Assembly (NCBI GenBank): GCA_030584025.1
Contig: CP129487.1
Location: forward strand, 4,059,001-4,123,000
Direction of reading: 5' to 3'
Length of the DNA: 64,000 bases
Origin: Cyclobacteriaceae bacterium
GTDB lineage: Bacteria > Bacteroidota > Bacteroidia > Cytophagales > Cyclobacteriaceae
Positions 42,289 through 51,032 of the stretch are shown here, piece by piece. The position numbers were made by a program, and so were the translations under genes. The notes below the pieces were generated by a model that had not been told where the DNA came from, searched no databases, and saw nothing but the letters and a program-made list of their open reading frames with translations. How positions within the stretch are numbered: the first letter of the stretch is position 1; every line of letters starts with the position of its first letter.

Positions 42289-43559
42289 TGATTTTTCAGG
42301 CAAACCAACCTTTGGCGGAACGCATGCGTCCATCCACGCTGGATGACCTGGTAGGGCAGGAACACCTGGTTGGTGCCGGAGGGATTATTCGTAAAGCGGT
42401 GCAATTGGGAAACATCCCTTCCATGATTTTGTGGGGCCCACCCGGTGTAGGCAAAACCACCATCGCCAACATCATCGCGCATGAAGTGAAAAAACCTTTT
42501 TACACGTTGAGTGCCGTTAGTGCCGGAGTGAAAGATGTACGCGAAGTGATTGAAAAGGCAAGACTTTCGGGTAAATCGATTTTGTTCATTGACGAAATTC
42601 ACCGGTTTAACAAATCTCAACAAGATGCCTTACTCGGGGCAGTTGAAAAGGGAACCATTACCTTAATTGGCGCCACCACGGAAAATCCTTCCTTTGAAGT
42701 AAACTCTGCCTTGCTCTCGCGCTGCCAGGTGTATACACTCAAAGCATTGGATGAAAAGGATTTGCTTCGGTTAGTGAGGCATGCCTTAACCCATGATAGT
42801 CAACTGAGGCAACGCGATGTTCTCGTGAAAGAGCACACAGCTCTTTTTCAACTCTCTGGTGGTGATGCCCGTAAGGTGTTAAACTTGCTGGAGTTGGTCG
42901 TTGATTCGGAGCCTTCCGGAAAGGTGGTGATAACGGATGCATTGGTCACCAACGTAGCGCAACAAAAAATCGCCATCTATGATAAAAGTGGTGAACAGCA
43001 TTACGACATTATTTCTGCATTCATTAAATCGATCCGTGGTAGCGACCCCAATGCAGCCATCTATTACCTCGCCCGTATGGTGGAGGGTGGAGAAGATGTG
43101 AAGTTTATTGCGCGCAGAATGGTGATCCTGGCATCGGAAGATATTGGTAATGCCAACCCGACTGCACTGGTGATGGCTACCAACACCTTTCAGGCGGTGA
43201 ACGTGATCGGTTATCCCGAAGCGCGGATTATCCTGGCACAGTGTGCCGTTTATCTGGCCAGTTCGCCAAAAAGCAATGCCAGTTACATGGCCATAGAAGA
43301 AGCGTTGCAGTTGGTGCGCGAAACCGGAGATTTGCCGGTGCCGTTAGTGGTAAGAAATGCCCCGACCAAACTGATGAAGGAGTTGGGCTACGGAAAGGGA
43401 TATCAGTATGCCCATAGCTATGAAGGTAATTTTGTGAACATGGAATTTTTACCGGATAAAATAAAGGGCACCAAATTTTATGAACCGGGCAACAATGCGC
43501 GCGAAGAGGAGTTAAGAAAATATTTACGCGCGTTGTGGAAGGAAAAGTATGGGTATTGA
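42288..43559 (+). CDS. rarA: Replication-associated recombination protein RarA (MgsA)
   Basis: A 423-residue AAA+ ATPase that acts at stalled replication forks. It has QPLAERMRPSTLDDLVGQEHL, Walker A GPPGVGKTT near 50, Walker B ILFIDEIHRFNKSQQD and the sensor region GATTENPSFEVNSALLSR, then the C-terminal helical part with ASEDIGNANPTALV and GYPEARIILAQ. These are the signatures of the MgsA / Mgs1 / WRNIP1 family. Length is typical. The start codon overlaps the DUF3667 stop. Confidence 0.96.
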   Translation: MIFQANQPLAERMRPSTLDDLVGQEHLVGAGGIIRKAVQLGNIPSMILWGPPGVGKTTIANIIAHEVKKPFYTLSAVSAGVKDVREVIEKARLSGKSILFIDEIHRFNKSQQDALLGAVEKGTITLIGATTENPSFEVNSALLSRCQVYTLKALDEKDLLRLVRHALTHDSQLRQRDVLVKEHTALFQLSGGDARKVLNLLELVVDSEPSGKVVITDALVTNVAQQKIAIYDKSGEQHYDIISAFIKSIRGSDPNAAIYYLARMVEGGEDVKFIARRMVILASEDIGNANPTALVMATNTFQAVNVIGYPEARIILAQCAVYLASSPKSNASYMAIEEALQLVRETGDLPVPLVVRNAPTKLMKELGYGKGYQYAHSYEGNFVNMEFLPDKIKGTKFYEPGNNAREEELRKYLRALWKEKYGY

Positions 43560-43572
43560 ATAGCAGAAGCGA

Positions 43573-45645
43573 ATGAAGCACTTGATTTTTGAATCGTCTC
43601 CGGGATTTGTGTTGCTGTGCATTGTAGCAGGTGTTGGCTATGCGTGGTTGTTGTATACCAGTAAACATCCCTGGAGCATCACCTTAAATCGTGCGTTGTT
43701 CGTAGTTCGTGCGTTGGTGGTTTTTCTACTTACGTTCTTTCTATTAGGCCCTATTGTTCGCTATGCACAAAACACGTACGAGAAACCGGTGTTCGTTTTG
43801 TTGCAGGATAATTCATTGTCTGTAAAGGAGTCAACCGATTCAGTTGTTCGCAATCAATTGGAAACGCAGGTTACTGAATTGCAATCCGCGCTGACCGACA
43901 ATGGCTACGAAGTGGTAACCATGAATTTGTCCGGTGAAGGATTTGATCAATCCTTCAGTGCAGCTTCAACCAATGTACACGATGCCTTGCGCACTATTGC
44001 TAATCGCTATGAAGGCCGAAATGTAGCCGGGGCTTTGTTTGTGTCCGATGGTATTTACAATACCGGGTTGTCACCCGCGTATGGTAATTACAGCTTTCCG
44101 GTTCACACGGTTGGCGTAGGTGACACTACTCCGCGTGCCGACCTGATGATTAAGAATCTTATTTATAATAAGGTGGCGTATCAGGGAAATAAATTTCCCC
44201 TCCGGGTGGAGGTAGCGGTAAAGGGTTTTCCTTCTGAAGAGGTGCTGCTAACACTCCGTTATAAAAATGCTGTAATCGACAAGCAAACCAAGCGCTTGAC
44301 AGGCGATGGGTTATTGGTTTTTGATTTTCAGCCCGAGGCATCGGAGCAAGGGATTCAACGATGGGATGTTCAGGTTGAAACCAAACCTCAAGAACGAAAT
44401 GTGAAAAACAACCGGGCCTCTGTTTTTATTGAAGTAGTGGAGGGAAGAAAGAAAATTTTGTTGGTAGCAGCAGCACCCCATCCCGACATCAAAGCCTTAC
44501 GCTCGGTGATCGAGCAAAATTCAAACCTTGAATTTCTATTGCACATACCGGGAATAGAGGAAACCACCCCGACTAATCTGCAACCGGAAAACATTGACCT
44601 CGCCATTTTTCATCAAACCCCGGACCAGCGTGGTCGCACGCGTGATGTGTTTCAACGTTTTGCGCGAAGCCGCGCTTCGTTGTTTCTAGTGGTAGGCCCC
44701 ACAACCGATCTTAACCAGGTGGTGCAACAGCAATTGCCATTAGTGTTTGAACAGCCACCCCGACAATTTGATGAAGTAACACCATCGGTCAATCCAGCTT
44801 TTGCAAACTTCACGTTTTCAGCAGATGCGAATACAGCATTTGCCGGCTATCCTCCGGTGCAGGTACATTTTGGAAAATTAGCATTGCCACCCACCATTAC
44901 TCCTTTGCTTTTTCAACGGGTTGGAAATCTGACAACGGAGAAACCGTTGCTCTATATTTTAAATGAAGATCGCAAAACAGCCATTATGTTGGGGGAAGGC
45001 ATGTGGCGTTGGCGATTGCATGAATTTTCGCGTACGGAAAAAACCGAAGCGTTTGATGAACTGATTGGAAAGCTTGTACAGTTTTTAAGCACCACCGATG
45101 ATAAACGTAAATTCAGAAGCTACACTACGCAACAACAATTTGCTGATACCGAACCGGTGGTGTTTGAAAGCCAGATCTACAACGACATCTATGAACCGGT
45201 TTATGGAAATACAGTACGTATTGAATTAACAAACGAACAAGGTAAGCGCACACAATACAGTTACATCTTAAGTCCCGGTAACAGCCGCTACGCCATTAAC
45301 GGCTTGCGCGAAGGGGTGTACCGGTATCGTGCTTCCACTACACTGGATAATAAAGAAGAAGAAATCCGTGGACAGTTTTTGGTTTTTGAGCAACAGATTG
45401 AGTTGCAAAACCTCACGGCTGATTTTGATTTATTGCGAAAGCTGTCACAATCAAGCGGAGGCATTTTTCATACTTTGGCACAATGGAATGAAGCGCAACA
45501 GAAACTTGTGCAAGCAGAAGCACGAAGTGTTATCCGCAGTGAAGAGCGTTACGATTTGCTCATCAATCTGAAGTGGATTTTCTTCGTGCTGCTGTTGCTG
45601 ATTGGTGCCGAGTGGTTTTTGAGAAAGTATTTTGGAGGATACTAA
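43573..45645 (+). CDS. VWA-like domain-containing membrane protein
   Basis: A 690-residue protein with two membrane segments at the N-terminus (about 10-27, 41-60) and one at the C-terminus (about 665-683). Between them is a large extracytoplasmic region that starts with a von Willebrand-like domain: VLLQDNSLSVKE (DxSxS metal site near 83) and ALFVSDGIYNTG. The later part has Ig-like strands and ends in FDLLRKLSQSSGGIFH. It resembles Bacteroidota BatA/BatB-like or CARDB/VWA membrane proteins. The gene begins 13 bases after rarA. Role unknown; protein interaction at the envelope is plausible. Confidence 0.8.
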   Translation: MKHLIFESSPGFVLLCIVAGVGYAWLLYTSKHPWSITLNRALFVVRALVVFLLTFFLLGPIVRYAQNTYEKPVFVLLQDNSLSVKESTDSVVRNQLETQVTELQSALTDNGYEVVTMNLSGEGFDQSFSAASTNVHDALRTIANRYEGRNVAGALFVSDGIYNTGLSPAYGNYSFPVHTVGVGDTTPRADLMIKNLIYNKVAYQGNKFPLRVEVAVKGFPSEEVLLTLRYKNAVIDKQTKRLTGDGLLVFDFQPEASEQGIQRWDVQVETKPQERNVKNNRASVFIEVVEGRKKILLVAAAPHPDIKALRSVIEQNSNLEFLLHIPGIEETTPTNLQPENIDLAIFHQTPDQRGRTRDVFQRFARSRASLFLVVGPTTDLNQVVQQQLPLVFEQPPRQFDEVTPSVNPAFANFTFSADANTAFAGYPPVQVHFGKLALPPTITPLLFQRVGNLTTEKPLLYILNEDRKTAIMLGEGMWRWRLHEFSRTEKTEAFDELIGKLVQFLSTTDDKRKFRSYTTQQQFADTEPVVFESQIYNDIYEPVYGNTVRIELTNEQGKRTQYSYILSPGNSRYAINGLREGVYRYRASTTLDNKEEEIRGQFLVFEQQIELQNLTADFDLLRKLSQSSGGIFHTLAQWNEAQQKLVQAEARSVIRSEERYDLLINLKWIFFVLLLLIGAEWFLRKYFGGY

Positions 45646-45667
45646 ATAGATTTGATAGTGTTGTGAA

Positions 45668-46228
45668 ATGAAAGAATTAAGATTTAGTAAGCGGCTTAGT
45701 ATCGGACTTTTTTCTATCGGCACTTTAATCTTTGTGCTTTACGCGATAACACTATCAACTTCAATAGGGCTGTTAGGTTATATCTATGTAGGTTTAGCCA
45801 CTTTTATTGGAATAATCTATCTCTTAACTGTTGTAATTAAAATGATCAGATATAGACTGGAGTTCATGGTCGGTTTAAAGTCAGCTGGAATCATGATATT
45901 AAATATACCGGTAGTCCTAATTTATTTCTATCTGGTAATGATTCTAATGAATACTGCAAGAATTACACTTGAGAATAGCACCGGACAGGATATTTCATCG
46001 ATTAGAATTACAGGATGTGACCACAGGGAGATAGAGACGCTTAAGGCTGGAAAATTGGAAACCATTTGGATAAATATTCCAGGTGATTGCGCGCTAGAAA
46101 TTGAATATCAAATAGAGGGAAAAATGGTAAAAGAAACTGTTGCTGGTTATTTAACGAGTCCAGCAGGTATTATTGCGACTTATAAAATTGGCAGCAATAA
46201 AGACATACTTTTACAAATTACTTTTTAA
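45668..46228 (+). CDS. Hypothetical membrane protein
   Basis: A 186-residue protein, unrecognised. Three hydrophobic segments lie at about 13-31, 34-57 and 71-97; the last 90 residues are outside or inside the membrane with two cysteines (ITGCDHREIE, PGDCALEIEY) that could pair. It is more AT-rich than the VWA gene before it, and starts 22 bases after that gene's stop. Its 3' end overlaps the SRPBCC gene's 3' end by 18 bases. Possibly a newer arrival at this spot. Confidence 0.65.
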   Translation: MKELRFSKRLSIGLFSIGTLIFVLYAITLSTSIGLLGYIYVGLATFIGIIYLLTVVIKMIRYRLEFMVGLKSAGIMILNIPVVLIYFYLVMILMNTARITLENSTGQDISSIRITGCDHREIETLKAGKLETIWINIPGDCALEIEYQIEGKMVKETVAGYLTSPAGIIATYKIGSNKDILLQITF

Positions 46229-46699
46229 AAGCTTCTCACCCGTTTTCAAATATTGATTGATTGCCTTCTCCCACCACATCATTGATTTTTTAAACTCGGA
46301 TTCCAGTTCTGTTTGAATAAACTGGGTTTGTTCTTCACTTAAGCTCGTGTATTCATAGGTGATGTCCGCTTCAGTGGAATCCTGACTGATCGCTTGTAAA
46401 ACAATGTTGATCTTCACCACTGATTCACCGGGCGTTACCCGCACAAATTCAACAGAATAATTTTTCGGGTCATGCTGGGTAACATACCAGGTTGTTTCCT
46501 GCTTTCCGTGGTGAGGTGTGGTAAATACACAACCTTGCTCAATCAACCCGGAGGTTGAATGAACAAGTGTGCATTGCCAACCATCAAGCCAGTCGAGTTC
46601 GCGTACGGGACACAACAGGGGAAATACATCCTTGATATTTCCTGTGTTGAGTTGTCGATAGGTTAATGTTTTACGAACATTCATGGGAATTATTTGCAT
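46211..46699 (-). CDS. SRPBCC-like (polyketide cyclase / START fold) protein
   Basis: A 162-residue protein with a likely SRPBCC fold: a first strand (VRKTLTYRQLNTGNIKDVFPLLCPVREL), DGWQCTLVHS, beta-strands with a TTWYVTQHDPKNYSVEFVRV segment and a long C-terminal helix (TQFIQTELESEFKKSMMWWEKAIN). Such folds bind hydrophobic ligands. The first ATG overlaps the upstream TPR gene's stop by 10 bases; the fifth codon after it gives an alternative ATG at 46684. Function unknown. Confidence 0.7.
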   Translation of the reverse strand: MQIIPMNVRKTLTYRQLNTGNIKDVFPLLCPVRELDWLDGWQCTLVHSTSGLIEQGCVFTTPHHGKQETTWYVTQHDPKNYSVEFVRVTPGESVVKINIVLQAISQDSTEADITYEYTSLSEEQTQFIQTELESEFKKSMMWWEKAINQYLKTGEKLLKSNL

Positions 46700-48438
46700 A
46701 GGATTCCAGCCAGGTAAACGAGGTTGTTAGGTGTGGTTTCGTCTACGCGAATCACCAGGTTCGGGCGGTTTGCTTCATCAACTCGCGCATATTTTAAGGC
46801 TGAATCAGCGCGCTTCCATGCTTTTTCAAATTCCTTTTTTACAGTTTCGGCCTCCTCGGTGCGTTGTTGCATCAGCAAACTGTGGTACAGGCCATTCAAG
46901 GCAAAACCATTCCTCACCCAGTACGATAAGTCTTCACGAAAGACTGCCTCCGCTTCTTTGGGTTTGTTGATGTTCAGGTACAGATCGCCCAGGAAATGAC
47001 GCACGGAGAAAAACCAATCGGGTGGTTCGTTGTAGTTCAACTGATCTTCAAGTTCAATGGCTTGGTTGTAGTATTCAATAGCCTTCTCAGAATTTCCGGT
47101 GAGCTTAAGAATTTCGGCTTCGAGTACATGAATGGCAATGTTGGCGATGTCGGCTGTGGTGTTGACTTCCCAGATCATCATAGTTTTCACTGCCTCAGTT
47201 TCGGCCAGACTTTTCAGGGAATCCAACTCGGTACGTGCCTTGTCGAGGTTGGCCGTGTTGGCCAGTGCCATTCCGCGGGCATAGTGCCAGATGGCGCGTG
47301 GATAGTACAGGTCTTCATCGGGTTGTGGCAAAGCCAGTATTTTTTCCCATTGCGAAAACTTAACCAGCACATTGTACGGAATGGTGATGTAGTGTTGCGT
47401 GGTTTCAAATCCTTCCTGTCGTAAATAATTGCGATCAATGATGTCGGCTGTTTTGAACGCGGCTTCCAGTGCACGGCCTCCGCGACCTTCCAGCGCTGCG
47501 GTAGCGGCAAGAAAATGCCAGTTGTGCGGATAATATATTTGTGGATAAACACCCTCTACCAGGCATTGTGCAATGTAAGCGCTGTCAACGCGAACGGCTT
47601 CTTCGTTCGCCATTGATCCTTCATAGTAATCTCCGGTGTTGATGTAAATGTGCGAAGGCATGTGAATCAGGTGGCCGGCACCGGGTACGAGTGTCTTCAA
47701 CCGTTCGGCCGCAGCCAGCGCCTTTTCAACATCGGGAGCTGCTTCAGTGGCATGCAGATACAAGTGATTTGCCAACGGATTTTTTGAATTCAACTTCATC
47801 GCATGTTCCAACAACGATACAATCTCAGGTGTCCACGGCTTGGGTTGTCCACCCTTTCGCGTATACAAATCCCAGGCGTGGAGATTCATAATCGATTCGG
47901 CAAACAGGGTTACGACAAAATCATTATCCGGCAGTTGTTGGTAGACTTTTCGCATGGCCGATTCATAGGCTTCTCCATTGGCTTCACCGTTTAACGGAAA
48001 TTTCACAGCCAGTGCCTCAATGACGGCACGCTCCCATGGAGTGGCTTCTTTGCTGTAGTGAAGTGCCTTTTCAACTGCGCGTTGTATTTCTTGCGTATCA
48101 CCCTGATTGCTGGTGTTGTAATTCGGGCCCAACACGTAGGCTAAGCCCCAGTGAGCCATGGCACAGGTACTGTCAAGCCGAATGGCTTCGCGGAACGACC
48201 GCGCAGCTTCTCCGTGATTGAAGGCATTAGCCATAATAATGCCTTGTGTAACAAAACGTCCGGCATATTCCGATTTGGTAGTAACCTTCAAATCATATTC
48301 TCCCATGTTATTGAGCAACGGAGCTTTAAACGATTCGCGGATGGCTTGTTGCGTACACGATTTCATCGTAACCATAAAGGCCACTAACCCCACCATCACT
48401 CCCGCAAACACTAAATTAATTTTGGTCGATTTTTTCAT
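46690..48438 (-). CDS. TPR domain protein, exported/anchored
   Basis: A 582-residue protein. An N-terminal hydrophobic stretch ends MKSCTQQ, so it is either a membrane anchor or a lipoprotein signal with the cysteine at 28. The rest is helical repeats: FNHGEAARSFREAIRLDSTCAMAHWGLAYVLG, KNPLANHLYLHATEAA, MPSHIYINTGDYYEGSMANEEAV, and a C-terminal TPR-like run GNSEKAIEYYNQAIELED. It resembles long TPR proteins of Bacteroidota that act outside the inner membrane. Function unknown. The SRPBCC gene is 3' and overlapped. Confidence 0.8.
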   Translation of the reverse strand: MKKSTKINLVFAGVMVGLVAFMVTMKSCTQQAIRESFKAPLLNNMGEYDLKVTTKSEYAGRFVTQGIIMANAFNHGEAARSFREAIRLDSTCAMAHWGLAYVLGPNYNTSNQGDTQEIQRAVEKALHYSKEATPWERAVIEALAVKFPLNGEANGEAYESAMRKVYQQLPDNDFVVTLFAESIMNLHAWDLYTRKGGQPKPWTPEIVSLLEHAMKLNSKNPLANHLYLHATEAAPDVEKALAAAERLKTLVPGAGHLIHMPSHIYINTGDYYEGSMANEEAVRVDSAYIAQCLVEGVYPQIYYPHNWHFLAATAALEGRGGRALEAAFKTADIIDRNYLRQEGFETTQHYITIPYNVLVKFSQWEKILALPQPDEDLYYPRAIWHYARGMALANTANLDKARTELDSLKSLAETEAVKTMMIWEVNTTADIANIAIHVLEAEILKLTGNSEKAIEYYNQAIELEDQLNYNEPPDWFFSVRHFLGDLYLNINKPKEAEAVFREDLSYWVRNGFALNGLYHSLLMQQRTEEAETVKKEFEKAWKRADSALKYARVDEANRPNLVIRVDETTPNNLVYLAGILCK

Positions 48439-48548
48439 TTGTTCTTATTCTTTGATCAACCCAAGTTACGCATGATCGGGCAGCGGGTTGACGAAAGACG
48501 TTAACAAAACGTAACCGGGCGGTAGACAAATAGTAGACAACCGTGTTT

Positions 48549-50255
48549 TTACTGCAATTGGGTGAACCGGAGCACAAATTCATCCAGGCCTTGTTCCTGC
48601 TCCAGCCCAAACTTTTTGCGGAGGCGGTAGCGGGCGGTCTTCACACTGTCGGGTGAGATGCCCATGAGGGATGCCATTTCCTTGGCCGACAGGTTGAGGC
48701 AGATAAGGGCGCACAACCGTAACTCAGCCGGGGTGAGGTCAGGGTAGCGGTTTAGCAGGTTGCCAAAAAAATTGTGGTGAACATTTTCAAAGGTGCGCTT
48801 AAAATCATCCCAATCGCGGTCGATGCTGGTGTTTTGCTGCACCAGGTTGAGCAAGGAGTTCAACTCGGTTTGGGGTTGTTGTGAGGTATTTTTCAGGGAA
48901 ATGATTTTTTCCTTCAGTTCCTCGATGAGCTCATTCTTACGGATGAAGTTTACCGTATATGAAGTAAGCTCCTTGTTTTTAAACTCCAGCGCCTGTTGCA
49001 GCTCAATTTCTTTCAGGCGCGCATTTTCCAGTTCCTTCTCGGCCAGTGCGTGGTTTTGTTCCAGCAACTCCTGATTCTTTTTATACCGATACCGCTGATT
49101 GCGCAGCACGATATAAACCAGGATAAGCACGAGTATCGTACCTAAGATCAGGGAAACTCTGATCAGTTTGTCAAAACGGGTTTGTTGTTGCAGCAACTGA
49201 ATTTCTTTTTCTTTCAGTTTAATGGCCTGTTGTTGTTCGGCCATTTGGTGTTCCAATTCCAGGTTTGCCAACTGCGCAGCTTTCTCTTCGCTGAAGATGC
49301 TGTCTTTTATGGCTTCAAATTTTTCAGCGTAAGTAAACGCTCGCGTGTAATCGTTGCGAAGGGCATATAAGTCTTTGTAATCTTTGTAGATGTCGCGCAG
49401 CCATTTTTTGTACTGATGTTCCTGCGCCAGCGGTAAGGCACGACCCAGAAATGATTTTGCTTTACCCAGGTTTCCTTGCCGGATGTACACGCTGGCCAGG
49501 TTTTCAAGATTTTTGACCAGGTGTTCCAGGTCTTTGTTCTGCTCGGCAATAGCCAATGAACGCATCAGGTAATCCTCAGCTTCCTTCAGTTCACCTTTAT
49601 CGCGGTAGTACAGCCCAATGCGGTTGCAGGCTTCCAAAATGCCGAATGCAAAATTATTTCGCGTGTGGATGTGGAGGCCATCAAATAAATATTTACCGGC
49701 CTTGTCGAGTTCGCCTTTTTCAAGATACACGGAACCGATTTTATTGTAGGTAATGCCGATACGATCATCTCGCCCCAGTTTTTCAAACAGTTGATTGGCA
49801 CGAAGAAAATGTTCCAATGCACGGCCGTAATCCTTTTGATCGGCATACACCAACCCAATGTTCATCGTGGCGTTTCCTTCACCCAGGTGGTCGCCCAGTT
49901 TCTTATACAACTCCTGACTTTTGAACAAGTGCACCAAGGCATGATAAAATTCGCCTCGTGACCAATATGAAACCCCCACTACGCGATAGGCCATCGCCAA
50001 CCCGGTTTCATCGTTGAGTTGGGTGGCCAACCGGTGCGCTTCTCGTCCATAGCGTTCCGATTGTTGCGGATTGATCGTCCAGTATTCAAAGCCAAGCTGG
50101 TTGAGTAGCCGAACCCGAGCGGTATCTTCCTGTGGGTGCTTGTTGAGCAATAGGGCAAGGCTATCAATTTTTTGGTGTGCCTGGGCATTCGTCTGAAATC
50201 CTTCCGGTAAGGAAAGCAACGTGATGAGGAGTATGGCGAACTTCCGGAGTTTCAT
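48549..50255 (-). CDS. Membrane-spanning TPR/coiled-coil regulator with C-terminal LuxR-type HTH
   Basis: A 568-residue protein; the start is the ATG at 50253-50255, giving a signal peptide (MKLRKFAILLITLLSLPEG). The periplasmic part is a string of TPRs (for example QDYGRALEHFLRANQLFEKLG-like copies). One membrane segment follows at about 363-382 (SLILGTILVLILVYIVL), then a long coiled coil (KKNQELLEQNHALAEKELENARLKE) and at the C-terminus LTPAELRLCALICLNLSAKEMASLMGI with SVKTARYRLRKKFGL, a LuxR/GerE-type DNA-binding helix-turn-helix. It looks like a one-component sensor. Target genes are not visible. The nearest gene is the DUF5615 toxin-like gene. Confidence 0.85.
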   Translation of the reverse strand: MKLRKFAILLITLLSLPEGFQTNAQAHQKIDSLALLLNKHPQEDTARVRLLNQLGFEYWTINPQQSERYGREAHRLATQLNDETGLAMAYRVVGVSYWSRGEFYHALVHLFKSQELYKKLGDHLGEGNATMNIGLVYADQKDYGRALEHFLRANQLFEKLGRDDRIGITYNKIGSVYLEKGELDKAGKYLFDGLHIHTRNNFAFGILEACNRIGLYYRDKGELKEAEDYLMRSLAIAEQNKDLEHLVKNLENLASVYIRQGNLGKAKSFLGRALPLAQEHQYKKWLRDIYKDYKDLYALRNDYTRAFTYAEKFEAIKDSIFSEEKAAQLANLELEHQMAEQQQAIKLKEKEIQLLQQQTRFDKLIRVSLILGTILVLILVYIVLRNQRYRYKKNQELLEQNHALAEKELENARLKEIELQQALEFKNKELTSYTVNFIRKNELIEELKEKIISLKNTSQQPQTELNSLLNLVQQNTSIDRDWDDFKRTFENVHHNFFGNLLNRYPDLTPAELRLCALICLNLSAKEMASLMGISPDSVKTARYRLRKKFGLEQEQGLDEFVLRFTQLQ

Positions 50256-50342
50256 GGTGCATTGCAGTATACCACTCAAGTGAGAAAAAGGTTGCAAATG
50301 CTGTAATTACAATTATCTCTAATGCCCGCGTGTTTAATGATA

Positions 50343-50696
50343 TCAATATTTCCTCTGCCTGATACCAGACCTGTCCAAAACTGTTAATGCATTATCAAAG
50401 TCAAATTCATTTTTGAGGATCAGTTCTTCGATAAGTCTACCGGGCTCATCAGCATCGTATTGATCGAGCCGTAAATAGATTACACCTTTTTGTGGCTGGT
50501 AATTATGCTTAAAAATTAATTCCCCATAATCTCGGTCAAACGTCAGAATAGTCCGCTTTTCCCGTATGGCAATTTCCATAACCACATTATCCTCAATACT
50601 TGGATTGTCGACACCAATTGCCTGAATATCGAAACCTTTATTTTGTAAGTATAGAACGCTTTTTAATGGGAAATTTTCGTTGGCTAAAAATTTCAT
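50343..50696 (-). CDS. DUF5615 family PIN-like protein (putative toxin)
   Basis: A 117-residue PIN-like fold protein. It starts MKFLANENFPLKSVLYL and has IREKRTILTFDRDYGELIF, carrying the acidic residues that a metal-dependent PIN nuclease uses; the first site reads ANEN where the family has often DEN. A late LKNEFDFDNALTVLD follows. It is paired with the DUF433 gene seven bases upstream; such pairs form toxin-antitoxin-like modules, the DUF5615 partner being the putative RNase. Toxicity is inferred from the pairing. Confidence 0.85.
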   Translation of the reverse strand: MKFLANENFPLKSVLYLQNKGFDIQAIGVDNPSIEDNVVMEIAIREKRTILTFDRDYGELIFKHNYQPQKGVIYLRLDQYDADEPGRLIEELILKNEFDFDNALTVLDRSGIRQRKY

Positions 50697-50702
50697 GATT
50701 TA

Positions 50703-50942
50703 TCAGGCTGTCTTTCTGGTGGGCGTAAACAGCAGTCCATCATGCATGCATTCGTGAATGTATGCAAAAACCGCTTGAAGTGACTCCTTTGTCAATCGGG
50801 GAAAATTTTCCAGAATATCCTCTTCAGACCAACCTTGTGCGAGAAGACCTACGATGTGTTCAACAGAAATTCGCGTACCTTTTATGGTGGGCTTTCCTAA
50901 CAACACATCTTTATCGGAAATAATATGGTCTTGCCAATTCAT
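50703..50942 (-). CDS. DUF433 domain protein (putative antitoxin)
   Basis: A 79-residue protein with the DUF433 pattern IISDKDVLLGKPTIKGTRISVEHIVGLLAQGWSEEDI and FPRLTKESLQAVFAYIHE, a helix-turn-helix-like fold. DUF433 genes usually precede DUF5615 as here (six bases between). It is expected to bind and neutralise the PIN partner and possibly repress the pair. It is a short, AT-rich gene close to clpC's 3' side. Confidence 0.85.
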   Translation of the reverse strand: MNWQDHIISDKDVLLGKPTIKGTRISVEHIVGLLAQGWSEEDILENFPRLTKESLQAVFAYIHECMHDGLLFTPTRKTA

Positions 50943-51006
50943 AATTTAAAGTTACAATTTTTCCATCACTTTGGTTCAACAATGAGTGTAGGTGATCGGT
51001 CACAAA

Positions 51007-51028
51007 AAAAGCGGGTTGCCCCGCTTTT
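51007..51028 (-). terminator. Terminator downstream of clpC
   Basis: AAAAGCGGG (51007-51015) pairs with CCCGCTTTT (51020-51028) around TTGC, a 9-base stem ending in TTTT on the minus strand. It lies just 4 bases past the clpC stop. Confidence 0.85.
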
Positions 51029-51032
51029 AAAC

